The notes under the pieces were generated by a model. It was not told where the DNA came from. It did no database searches and was given only the letters and a program-made list of their open reading frames with translations. A stretch of 5,948 nt of DNA from CAYRZF01 sp964428805 (GTDB lineage: Bacteria; Methylomirabilota; Methylomirabilia; Rokubacteriales; CSP1-6). Shown in pieces: positions 1-5,410 of the stretch. Position numbers and translations under genes: made by a program. Each line of letters opens with the position of its first letter. Positions within the stretch are counted from its first letter, which is position 1. The stretch spans positions 1 through 5,948 of the forward strand of contig CAYRZF010000112.1 of assembly GCA_964428805.1 (NCBI GenBank), given 5' to 3'.

Positions 1-2
1 CG

Positions 3-131
3 CGAGAAGCCGTCACGTTAGTGCCCCTGGTGATTCTGGTCCTCTGGATCGGCCTTTACCCCCAGCCGTTCTTTCACGTGCTGGATGCGTCCGTGACCCA
101 TTTGGTCCAGCAGCTCCAACCACCGCCGTGA
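3..131 (+). CDS. nuoM: NADH-quinone oxidoreductase subunit M (NuoM), C-terminal fragment
   Basis: Only the last 42 codons are in the window; the gene runs off the left edge and ends with TGA at 129-131. The readable tail contains a hydrophobic helix (VPLVILVLWIGLYPQPFF), followed by a short amphipathic end rich in Gln and Pro. An 'R-E-x(n)-PL-x-x-L-x-x-W-x-G-x-YP-x-P-F' pattern is typical of the last transmembrane helix of NuoM, an antiporter-like proton-pumping subunit in the membrane arm of respiratory complex I. It could instead be a related antiporter subunit (MrpD or a hydrogenase membrane subunit), but the WIGLYPQPF signature fits NuoM best. nuoM is usually followed closely by nuoN; here a transposase remnant starts 28 bp downstream, so the operon seems interrupted or ends here. 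The identification rests on a short segment. Confidence 0.72.
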   Translation, partial: REAVTLVPLVILVLWIGLYPQPFFHVLDASVTHLVQQLQPPP

Positions 132-159
132 GGCACATGAATAAGTAGGGTTCATTGGG

Positions 160-465
160 ATGCCCCGAGGACCGCGGACACTGGCCGTCACGTTTGGAAG
201 CAGACACCTCACGCACTACGGTGGAGTGTATCTCGTGCATCGATTTCTGTCTCGGATCGGGTTCAAACAGGCAATGGCGATGCACGTTCGGGTGACGCAA
301 CGGAACAACCGCTACAGTGTTGGCGAGATGCTGCTGGCGCTGCTCTATCCGATGATCTTGGGGCTCGAGCGGCTCGAAACCACCTAGCTGCTGCGACAGA
401 ATGGCGTCTTTCAGTACCTTACCGGTCTGCCAAGCTATCCCGATGCGACTACGCTCCGCCGGTTT
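160..465 (+). pseudogene. Decayed IS1380-type transposase, N-terminal remnant
   Basis: From the ATG at 160 the reading frame encodes 75 residues and stops at TAG (385-387). The same frame continues afterwards with recognisable sequence (LLRQNGVFQYLTGLPSYPD, then TTLRRF) to about 465. The blocks LTHYGGVYLVHRFLSRIGF, YSVGEMLLALLYPMILGLERLE, GVFQYLTGLP and TTLRRF resemble the N-terminal region of IS1380-family DDE transposases, which are usually 400 residues or more. The catalytic DDE core is absent: similarity fades after TTLRRF, and the opposite-strand synthetase gene ends at 508. The TAG could derive from CAG (Gln) by one C-to-T change. This is therefore a 5' remnant with a nonsense mutation and a large 3' deletion. 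No terminal inverted repeats or target duplication could be found. The family assignment is from memory of the motifs. Non-functionality is well supported. Confidence 0.75.
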
Positions 466-507
466 CGCTTCCTCCCACTTACGTGTCGCAGGATGGCGAG
501 GCGCGCA

Positions 508-2535
508 TCATTCGGGGGCCTTGATCGGGACGACCCGGGCATCCACGATGCGTAGTCCCTTCTCGTACACGATCACCGGATTGAGGTCCATTTCCCCGAT
601 CTCCGGGTGTTTCGACACGAGGTGAGAAACCTGTACGAGGAGTTGTCGCAGGGCCGCCACGTCGGCCGGCTTTCCTCCTCGAACACCTCTGAGAACCCGA
701 GCTCCCCGGATTTCGGCGATCATCTCCGCCGCATCCTTCTCCGTTAGGGGAACGAGCCGGAACGCGACGTCCTCGAGGACCTCGACCAGGACCCCGCCAA
801 GCCCGAACATCACCGCGGGGCCAAACTGGGGATCCCGGGTCACCCCGACGACGACTTCGAGTCCCGGAGGCGCCATCGCGCTCACGAGAGCCCCTCCGTC
901 CCTCGCCCCGATCCGCTTCGCGATTTCGCCCATGGTCTGAAACGCCGTTCGCACGCCCGCCTCGTCGGCCACATTCAGGACGACCCCCCCGACGTCGCTC
1001 TTGTGTGTCACGTCCAGAGAGTTCATCTTCACAGCAACCGGGAACCCGATCTCCCGGGCGGCGGAGACCGCCTCCTCGACAGTCCCTGCGTGCCGGAACG
1101 AGACCACGGGGAAGCCGTTCCGGGCGAGAAGGTCCATCGATTCCACCGGGGAGAGGGCCGCACTGCCTTCCGGCGTGGATGGCCGGATTTCTCGCCGCTC
1201 GGGCTCCCGGGGAAACCTCGCGCGATCAAAGCGCGCATGGCAGGCCAGGGCTCGGACCGCCCGCTCGGGCGTCGGAAACACCGCAATTTTCTTCTCGTGC
1301 AGAAGCACCCGCTCCGCCCGCTCCACGTCCGCACCGCCCAGATAGGCCACCAGCTCGCAGCGGCCCGGACGCATGATGGTGCTGGCCCCCGGGATCGGGT
1401 CGCCGAAGATGGCCATCACCACGTCGTACTGCCCCTCGGCCGCCGTCAGGACTCTTCGGTACCACTCGGCGTTGGCATCTCCGGTCAGGTCAAGCGGGTT
1501 GCCGACGATGCAATGCGATGGAAGGAACTCCCGCAACTGGTCGGCCAGGGCGGGTGGGAGCTGGGTCACGCTGAACCCCTCCTCCGTGGCCACGTCCGTC
1601 GCGATGACGGCGGATCCCCCGGAGCTGGTGACGATCAGCATCCGCGGTCCCGTCGGGGCAGGGAGGTATGCCAGCGCTTTGGCAAAGTCGTACAGCTCTT
1701 CGAGTGTGGAGGCGCGGTGGATGCCGAACTGCCGGAAGACCGCGTCGTAGATCGCGTCATTCCCCGCGAGCGACCGCGTGTGTGACTCGGCGGCCTTCCG
1801 GCCCCGCTCGGTCCGCCCGGGCTTGAGAATCACGATCGGCTTCCGGCACTTCCGAACGGCGGACAGGAATTTCGCCGGGTCCTTCACGCCCTCGATGTAG
1901 AGGGCAACCACCTTCGTGTTCGCGTCGTTGGCGAAAAACTCGATCAGGTCCGCTTCGTCCACGTCGGCCCGGTTCCCCAGGCTCACAAACGCCGAGAAGC
2001 CCAGCCGATCCTCGGAGGCCCAGTCGATCAGCGCCGCGCCGACCGTCCCGCTCTGCGAGGCGATGGCGATCTCGCCTCTCCGGGTGATGAGCGGCCACGA
2101 GGCGCAGAGGTGGTGGTATGGGTAATTCACGCCCTGGCAGTTCGGCCCCACTACCCGGATCCCGCACCGGGCGGCATTCCGGGCGAGCTCTTCCTGAAGG
2201 ACCGCCCCTTCATCTCCGGATTCAGCAAATCCTCCGCTGATGACGATGGCGGCGCGGACTTTCCGCTCTCCTAGCTGCAGGATGGTGGCCGGAACGAGCT
2301 TGGCCGGGATGATGACGACGGCAAGGTCAACGCCCTCGGGGAGATCGCCCGCGGATTTCACGGACGAAGTTCCCAGGATCGTTTCCCCTTTCGGGTTGAC
2401 GGGAATGACCTCCCCCGGGAAGCCGGCCTCCCGGATATTCCGGAAGATCTGGAAGCTCAGCTTTTCGGGATTGGCCGATGCCCCGATGACGGCGATTCGC
2501 GTGGGGCGGAACAGGGGCTGCAAGGAGGCGGACAT
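508..2535 (-). CDS. NDP-forming acyl-CoA synthetase (acetate-CoA ligase family), fused alpha-beta
   Basis: The 675-aa product belongs to the NDP-forming acyl-CoA synthetases, which interconvert acid + CoA + ATP with acyl-CoA + ADP + phosphate through phospho-histidine intermediates. Residues about 8-130 form a Rossmann-type CoA-binding domain (AVIGAS 15-20, GPNCQG 130-135). About 150-290 is a succinyl-CoA-synthetase-like segment with SQSGTVG (160-166) and ESHTRSLAGND (250-260), where His252 is the expected phosphorylated His. After a linker, about 460-675 is an ATP-grasp half with VAVKMNSLDVTHKSDVGG, in which His511 is the expected second phospho-His, and a C-terminal E-x-D-LNPV motif. Length and alpha-then-beta order are normal for fused members. 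One oddity is Arg254 where SHTG is usual. GAGGTG lies 4 nt before the ATG. It starts 21 bp after the 81-aa zinc-ribbon gene, so the two are probably cotranscribed. Substrate is unknown: acetate, an aryl acid or a dicarboxylate are all possible. Confidence 0.9.
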   Translation of the reverse strand: MSASLQPLFRPTRIAVIGASANPEKLSFQIFRNIREAGFPGEVIPVNPKGETILGTSSVKSAGDLPEGVDLAVVIIPAKLVPATILQLGERKVRAAIVISGGFAESGDEGAVLQEELARNAARCGIRVVGPNCQGVNYPYHHLCASWPLITRRGEIAIASQSGTVGAALIDWASEDRLGFSAFVSLGNRADVDEADLIEFFANDANTKVVALYIEGVKDPAKFLSAVRKCRKPIVILKPGRTERGRKAAESHTRSLAGNDAIYDAVFRQFGIHRASTLEELYDFAKALAYLPAPTGPRMLIVTSSGGSAVIATDVATEEGFSVTQLPPALADQLREFLPSHCIVGNPLDLTGDANAEWYRRVLTAAEGQYDVVMAIFGDPIPGASTIMRPGRCELVAYLGGADVERAERVLLHEKKIAVFPTPERAVRALACHARFDRARFPREPERREIRPSTPEGSAALSPVESMDLLARNGFPVVSFRHAGTVEEAVSAAREIGFPVAVKMNSLDVTHKSDVGGVVLNVADEAGVRTAFQTMGEIAKRIGARDGGALVSAMAPPGLEVVVGVTRDPQFGPAVMFGLGGVLVEVLEDVAFRLVPLTEKDAAEMIAEIRGARVLRGVRGGKPADVAALRQLLVQVSHLVSKHPEIGEMDLNPVIVYEKGLRIVDARVVPIKAPE

Positions 2536-2556
2536 ATTTCACCTCTCCATTGCGGG

Positions 2557-2802
2557 TTAGCCCTTGCCGATGATATGGCTATCCATCTCCTTCTCGGCCT
2601 CCTTCAAGCTCTGAAAGGGTGACCGCTTCTCGACCTTTTCCTGACGGTGGCCGCAGACGGAACATCGCATGACGTACACCATGTCGATATAGTAGTGGCC
2701 GCAGTTAGGGTCGGTGGGGTCGTCGGCCAGCGAGATGCGCTCGAAGCTGTCCACTCGATGGAATTGCTCGGTCACTCCGTTCCCGCATCGCTTACAGGCC
2801 AC
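2557..2802 (-). CDS. Small zinc-ribbon protein of unknown function (81 aa, GTG start)
   Basis: The protein carries two Cys pairs, CKRC (residues 3-6) and CSVC (47-50), the second followed by GHR, which is the usual knuckle pattern of a zinc ribbon. A further Cys-Gly-His lies at 34-36. The C-terminus is charged and probably helical (SLKEAEKEMDSHI). There is no signal peptide or membrane segment, so a cytoplasmic location is expected. The GTG at 2802 is chosen because GGGAGG sits 5 nt upstream; a TTG seven codons further upstream (2823) would put that Shine-Dalgarno inside the gene. The gene lies between a terminator-like hairpin upstream and the NDP-forming synthetase 21 bp downstream, suggesting a partner or accessory role for the synthetase. 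No function is recognised; a metal-binding protein-interaction module is the most that can be said. Confidence 0.78.
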   Translation of the reverse strand: MACKRCGNGVTEQFHRVDSFERISLADDPTDPNCGHYYIDMVYVMRCSVCGHRQEKVEKRSPFQSLKEAEKEMDSHIIGKG

Positions 2803-2805
2803 GCA

Positions 2806-2813
2806 TCCCTCCC
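2806..2813 (-). promoter_or_regulatory. Ribosome binding site choosing the GTG start at 2802
   Basis: Read on the minus strand the sequence is GGGAGGGA, with the GGGAGG core five nucleotides before the GTG at 2802. It favours that start over the TTG at 2823, which would place this site inside the coding region. An ATG overlapping the end of the site is out of frame. Confidence 0.65.
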
Positions 2814-2828
2814 GGCGCCTCAATGGTG

Positions 2829-2865
2829 CAACAAAACGAAGGGGCCCGCAACATGCCTGGGCCCC
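2829..2865 (-). terminator. Intrinsic terminator or attenuator after the CoA ligase
   Basis: On the minus strand a perfect 7-bp all-GC stem (GGGGCCC at 2865-2859 with GGGCCCC at 2847-2841) encloses an 11-nt loop and is followed directly by a T-rich tail (TTCGTTTTGTTG, 2840-2829). The stem could extend to AAGG/CCTT at its base with a two-base bulge. It begins about 33 bp after the ligase stop codon, where an intrinsic terminator is expected. However, its tail ends only 26 bp before the GTG of the next same-strand gene, leaving no room for a normal promoter in between. Partial termination with read-through is therefore plausible. Confidence 0.75.
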
Positions 2866-2898
2866 CCTTTCCCCTTGTTCGCTTCGACCGCGCCTCGA

Positions 2899-4575
2899 CT
2901 AGGCCTTGGCTTTCTCCACCTCCTGCTGCCGAAGGACTCGTCGAAGGAGCTTTCCGGTGCCCGGGCCGCCGGGGCCCGGCGCCCGAGGCATCTTGTCAAC
3001 GAATTCCACGTCCCTGGGCAGTTTGTAGACCGCGATCTTGCCCCGGCAGAATTCGATCAGCTCCTGCTGTAAGGCAGCGGATGGCTGTTGACCCCCCTTG
3101 AGCTGGACGAAGGCCTTGGTCTTCTGCCCCATCACCGGGTCGGGGACCCCGACCACCCCTGCATCTGCCACTGCCGCATGGGTGACCAATACGTCCTCGA
3201 TCTCCTCTGGCCCGATCCGGTAGCCCGAGGACTTGATCAGGTCATCCTCGCGGGAGAGGAACCAGATGTAGCCGTCCTCGTCCATGCTGACCATGTCGCC
3301 GGCCCGGCACCAGCCGTCCTTGACGACGGAGCGCTGCTTGTCAGGGTCCCGCCAGTACACGGTCCCCGTGGGTCCCCGGGCGATGAGCTGTCCGGTCTCT
3401 CCGGGCTTGCAGTCCTTGCCCTCCTCGTTGACCACCCTGAGCTCGTATCCCGGGATGGCGGGCCCGATGGAGCCGGGCTTCACCTTCTTGGTGGCCGCGG
3501 AGGAGATGAAAACGAACATCATCTCCGTGGTTCCCAGCCCCTCGAAGATATCCTGGCCGAACTTGGCCTTCCAATCCAGATAGGTCTTGGCCGTGAGCGA
3601 CTCGCCCCCGCCCGTGCAGATCCTGAGCGAGCTGAGATTGTACTTCTTCTCCGCGTCCGGCACCTGGAGCATCTTCCGGTAGGCCGTGGGCAGGGCCGAG
3701 AGAATGGTCGCCTTGTGGTTCTGGATCTGCTCCAGCATCCCCTCGGGGGTGAACCGGGCGAAGATGGAGACCGCGGCGCCGAACCGGTAGGGAATCGTGG
3801 CCACGGCGGAATATCCGGCCGCCATGGCGATGGGCGCGGCGCTCAGGATGACGTCGTTCTCCTTGACCTCCCAGCAGTACTTGCCGAATCCGTCGGGGAC
3901 GATGAGCGCCTCTTCCATAAGATGGACTGTCCCCTTGGGGAGGCCGGTCGTCCCTGACGTATAGATCAGGACCGAGACGTCCATCCGATCGCGGCGAACC
4001 GGGTCACACTCTGGTTTCCCGCCGTCGAGCAGCTCCTGGTACAGCAGGTAGCCCTGCTGCTTGTATTGCGCCTGCTGCTCCGGCGTGCCCCCGATGACGA
4101 TGGTGTGCTTGAGCGTTTTGAGATCGGGTTGGGCCTTCTCCAGTTCCTCCAGGAGCGGCGCCGCCACGACCACCGCCTTGACCTCGGCATCATTGAATAC
4201 ATGGGCGATCTCGGCCCTGGAGAAGAGGCCCGACGTGGGTAGAAAGATGCCGCCGATCTTCAGCACCGCCAAGTTGGCCACCAGGGCGGGCGGGATATTG
4301 GGGGCCCGCAGGGCGACCCGGTCGGCCTCCTCGATGCCCAAGGCCCTGAGGCTCGACCCAAGCTTGTTCACCATGCCGAGGAGCGCCTTGTAGGGGATCC
4401 TCTTATCCTCGAAGAGGATCGCGGGTCGGTCCCCTTTGCCTGCCACGACCTGCTTGTCGAGCAACTCCTCGGTGCTGTTGAATTTCTGCGGGTAGCTCTG
4501 ATACTCGGGCAGCTTGTAGATCCGGGCCGGCCAGAACTCCCTCGGTGGGAGGTATCCTTCTGGTATCTTTCCCAT
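2899..4575 (-). CDS. AMP-forming aryl/acyl-CoA ligase, benzoate / 2-aminobenzoate type
   Basis: This 558-aa enzyme is an acyl-adenylate-forming ligase (ANL superfamily): it activates a carboxylic acid with ATP to an acyl-AMP and transfers it to CoA, releasing AMP and pyrophosphate. Core motifs in order are A3 YTSGTTGLPKG (205-215), A5 FEGLGTTEM (344-352), A7 GWCRAGD (421-427), A8 around YRIGPEEIEDVL (452-463) and the A10 lysine in GTGK (Lys542). The N-terminus (LPPREFWP near 9-16, then YP-x-K-x-N-x-x-E-LLD) resembles benzoate- and 2-aminobenzoate-CoA ligases, so an aromatic acid is the likely substrate, though a cyclic or aliphatic acid cannot be excluded. Length is normal. The loop before the A10 lysine carries about six extra Pro/Gly residues (532-539). 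The start is supported by AAGGAG 8 nt upstream. It begins 19 bp after the thioredoxin-like gene and is followed by a terminator-like hairpin. Confidence 0.9.
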   Translation of the reverse strand: MGKIPEGYLPPREFWPARIYKLPEYQSYPQKFNSTEELLDKQVVAGKGDRPAILFEDKRIPYKALLGMVNKLGSSLRALGIEEADRVALRAPNIPPALVANLAVLKIGGIFLPTSGLFSRAEIAHVFNDAEVKAVVVAAPLLEELEKAQPDLKTLKHTIVIGGTPEQQAQYKQQGYLLYQELLDGGKPECDPVRRDRMDVSVLIYTSGTTGLPKGTVHLMEEALIVPDGFGKYCWEVKENDVILSAAPIAMAAGYSAVATIPYRFGAAVSIFARFTPEGMLEQIQNHKATILSALPTAYRKMLQVPDAEKKYNLSSLRICTGGGESLTAKTYLDWKAKFGQDIFEGLGTTEMMFVFISSAATKKVKPGSIGPAIPGYELRVVNEEGKDCKPGETGQLIARGPTGTVYWRDPDKQRSVVKDGWCRAGDMVSMDEDGYIWFLSREDDLIKSSGYRIGPEEIEDVLVTHAAVADAGVVGVPDPVMGQKTKAFVQLKGGQQPSAALQQELIEFCRGKIAVYKLPRDVEFVDKMPRAPGPGGPGTGKLLRRVLRQQEVEKAKA

Positions 4576-4594
4576 CCCCGCGACTCCTTCCCCG

Positions 4595-4966
4595 TCAGGC
4601 CTTCAGGAGATCCTGGAGGGCTTCCTCTATGCCGACCAGCCGATTCAGATCCCGATCCGACCTGGGAAAGACCTCGGTGGGGTAACGGTCCCCCTCCTTC
4701 TCAAAGATGAGAAGCGCGGGGACGGTCTTCCCGAAATCCTCTTCCAAGGCACCTTTGGCCCCGAAAACCGCGCGCTTGGCCGAGGGGGGACCGGTCACGG
4801 CGGCATTGTAGGTCATGAAAGCGACCGGCTGCTCCCCGCAGTCCTGGGTCTTGACACCGACCCCTTTCTGCTGGAGCTGCTGGCAGAGGTCGAGGGCCTT
4901 CTTGTTGTCACAGGGGAATTGAGGCCCAGACGCATGCTTGTTACTGTAATAGAACTCTACCTTCAT
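4595..4966 (-). CDS. Hypothetical protein, thioredoxin-fold-like (123 aa)
   Basis: I do not recognise a named family. A predicted strand at the start (MKVEFYYSN), a helix (KKALDLCQQLQQKG), a second strand (VGVKTQD) and a later T-V-P-ALLIF segment (81-88) followed by a charged turn (EKEGDRYP) resemble a thioredoxin-type fold, with Pro83 at the cis-proline position. The fragment EQPVAF also recalls ArsD-like proteins. There is no CxxC; single cysteines lie at 19, 28 and 43, so ordinary dithiol-disulfide chemistry is unlikely. No signal peptide or membrane helix is present. The start is firmly supported by GGAGGTGAT upstream. The gene precedes the CoA ligase by 19 bp and is probably cotranscribed with it, implying an accessory role. 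The gene is convincing; the fold is tentative and the function unknown. Confidence 0.75.
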   Translation of the reverse strand: MKVEFYYSNKHASGPQFPCDNKKALDLCQQLQQKGVGVKTQDCGEQPVAFMTYNAAVTGPPSAKRAVFGAKGALEEDFGKTVPALLIFEKEGDRYPTEVFPRSDRDLNRLVGIEEALQDLLKA

Positions 4967-4971
4967 CGGAA

Positions 4972-4980
4972 ATCACCTCC
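4972..4980 (-). promoter_or_regulatory. Near-perfect Shine-Dalgarno of the thioredoxin-like gene
   Basis: GGAGGTGAT on the minus strand matches the 3' end of 16S rRNA over nine bases. The GGAGG core ends nine nucleotides before the ATG at 4966. It is the longest ribosome-site match in the window and fixes the start of the 123-aa gene. Confidence 0.8.
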
Positions 4981-5009
4981 GGCACCTGACCGCAGACTTT
5001 ACCTCAAAC

Positions 5010-5045
5010 GCGGGCGCCTGACACGAGCCCGCATGTTCGTGAACA
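5010..5045. other. Two small inverted repeats in the 152-bp gap before the thioredoxin-like gene
   Basis: GCGGGC at 5010-5015 pairs with GCCCGC at 5027-5032 across an 11-nt loop. Immediately beside it, TGTTC-GT-GAACA at 5034-5045 is a 5-bp dyad with a two-base spacer, shaped like a half-site pair for a dimeric regulator. They lie between a hairpin region and the strong ribosome site at 4972, where a promoter and operator for the 123-aa gene and CoA ligase could sit. No convincing -35/-10 pair was found on the minus strand, so a regulatory role is inference. Confidence 0.3.
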
Positions 5046-5061
5046 CACCAAGTCCCTAAAG

Positions 5062-5091
5062 ACATCACAACCGCCGAGGCGGTCGTGATGT
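5062..5091 (-). terminator. Strong hairpin after the 70-aa gene; terminator or RNA-stability element
   Basis: On the minus strand the arms ACATCACGACCGCC and GGCGGTTGTGATGT pair over 14 positions, 13 Watson-Crick and one G-U, closing on a very tight loop (UC, or four bases if the last pair opens). On the plus strand the same site has an A-C mismatch, so the structure favours transcripts of the minus-strand genes. It begins 27 bp after the stop of the 70-aa gene. The tail after the stem (CTTTAGGG) has only three T residues, so it is a weak classical terminator. Partial termination, RNA processing or protection from 3' exonucleases are alternatives. Confidence 0.5.
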
Positions 5092-5098
5092 GGCTGAA

Positions 5099-5115
5099 AT
5101 CCCTCGATGAGGGAT
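5099..5115. other. Short perfect inverted repeat next to the 70-aa gene stop
   Basis: ATCCCTC and GAGGGAT form a 7-bp perfect stem around a 3-nt loop (GAT). It starts 3 bp after the TAG of the 70-aa gene on the minus strand and 7 bp before the larger hairpin at 5062-5091, so the two form a tandem structure at the 3' end of this gene. It may contribute to transcript-end formation. No T-rich tail follows. Confidence 0.4.
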
Positions 5116-5118
5116 AGG

Positions 5119-5331
5119 CTACTCGAGGGGGAAGCCTTTTCGGATCGGGGTTGTCCCCCCGCAGTAATCACACTTGCCGGGCTCGCTCCCCTTGGCGATG
5201 ATCTTCGTGTACGGCCATTCGACCGCGGCATCGTACCCCCAATAAACCGATGCGATATGGGGATCCAGCGCCTTCGTGTAATGGGGACATTCAAAGGGAT
5301 ACGTATCTTTTGGCCACGTCCCTTTCGCCAT
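5119..5331 (-). CDS. Small Cys-containing protein of unknown function (70 aa)
   Basis: The product has a C-P-H (residues 15-17) near the start and a CDYCGG knuckle at 54-59, spaced like a small zinc- or iron-binding module with an unusual first half (one Cys plus His17 or His25 instead of a second Cys pair). The middle is rich in aromatic residues (VYWGYD, VEWPYT). No signal peptide or membrane helix is seen. The ATG at 5331 is preferred because AAAGGAG lies 8 nt upstream; the in-frame TTG at 5364 would add 11 Lys/Gly-rich residues and engulf that site. It lies 79 bp after the 139-aa zinc-ribbon gene and is followed by two hairpins. I recognise no family. It could be a small metal-binding subunit of an enzyme encoded nearby. 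Confidence 0.75.
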   Translation of the reverse strand: MAKGTWPKDTYPFECPHYTKALDPHIASVYWGYDAAVEWPYTKIIAKGSEPGKCDYCGGTTPIRKGFPLE

Positions 5332-5339
5332 CCGGATTT

Positions 5340-5346
5340 CTCCTTT
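5340..5346 (-). promoter_or_regulatory. Ribosome binding site choosing the ATG start at 5331
   Basis: AAAGGAG on the minus strand ends eight nucleotides before the ATG at 5331. It decides for this start and against the upstream TTG at 5364, which has no comparable site at proper spacing. Confidence 0.75.
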
Positions 5347-5353
5347 CTCTCCT

Positions 5354-5379
5354 CCCGCGCGCAATCACGTTGGCGCGGG
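5354..5379 (-). other. GC-rich hairpin in the leader of the 70-aa gene
   Basis: CCCGCGC at 5354-5360 pairs perfectly with GCGCGGG at 5373-5379 over a 12-nt loop. The structure begins 7 nt upstream of the ribosome site of the 70-aa gene. A competing pairing uses GGCGCG (5372-5377) with CGCGCC (5394-5399), so the two stems cannot form together. This could terminate, protect or tune translation in the 79-bp gap, but no T-tract follows, and GC-rich DNA yields such pairs by chance. Confidence 0.3.
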
Positions 5380-5410
5380 GCGGCTGAAACCAGCGCGCCC
5401 CGGTCTTCGC

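Noticed and set aside
132..159. Possible IS terminal inverted repeat or target duplication upstream of the transposase remnant
   Set aside because: No matching copy was found near the downstream break (466-508), so neither an IS end nor a duplication can be supported.
401..625. Plus-strand open frame overlapping the transposase remnant and synthetase end
   Set aside because: It is out of frame with the transposase similarity and runs into antisense of the synthetase. No family resemblance is visible.
1003..1785. Long open frame on the plus strand opposite the NDP-forming synthetase (260 codons)
   Set aside because: It is antisense to a well-supported gene. The product is Arg/Gly/His-rich without recognisable domains.
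2557..2823. TTG start giving an 88-aa version of the 81-aa zinc-ribbon protein
   Set aside because: The GTG at 2802 has GGGAGG at suitable spacing, whereas the TTG lies against the terminator tail with no ribosome site.
3088..3957. Long open frame on the plus strand opposite the CoA ligase (289 codons)
   Set aside because: It lies entirely antisense to a convincing ligase gene with all core motifs. Its translation is low-complexity Gly/Asp/Leu/Arg-rich with no motif, as expected from high-GC codon use on the other strand.
5004..5294. Minus-strand open frame overlapping the 70-aa gene in another frame
   Set aside because: It overlaps the better-supported 70-aa gene and crosses its 3' hairpins. 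The translation is Arg/Ser-rich with no motif.
5119..5364. TTG start giving an 81-aa version of the 70-aa protein
   Set aside because: AAAGGAG at 5340-5346 is correctly placed for the ATG at 5331 and would be coding sequence in the longer version.
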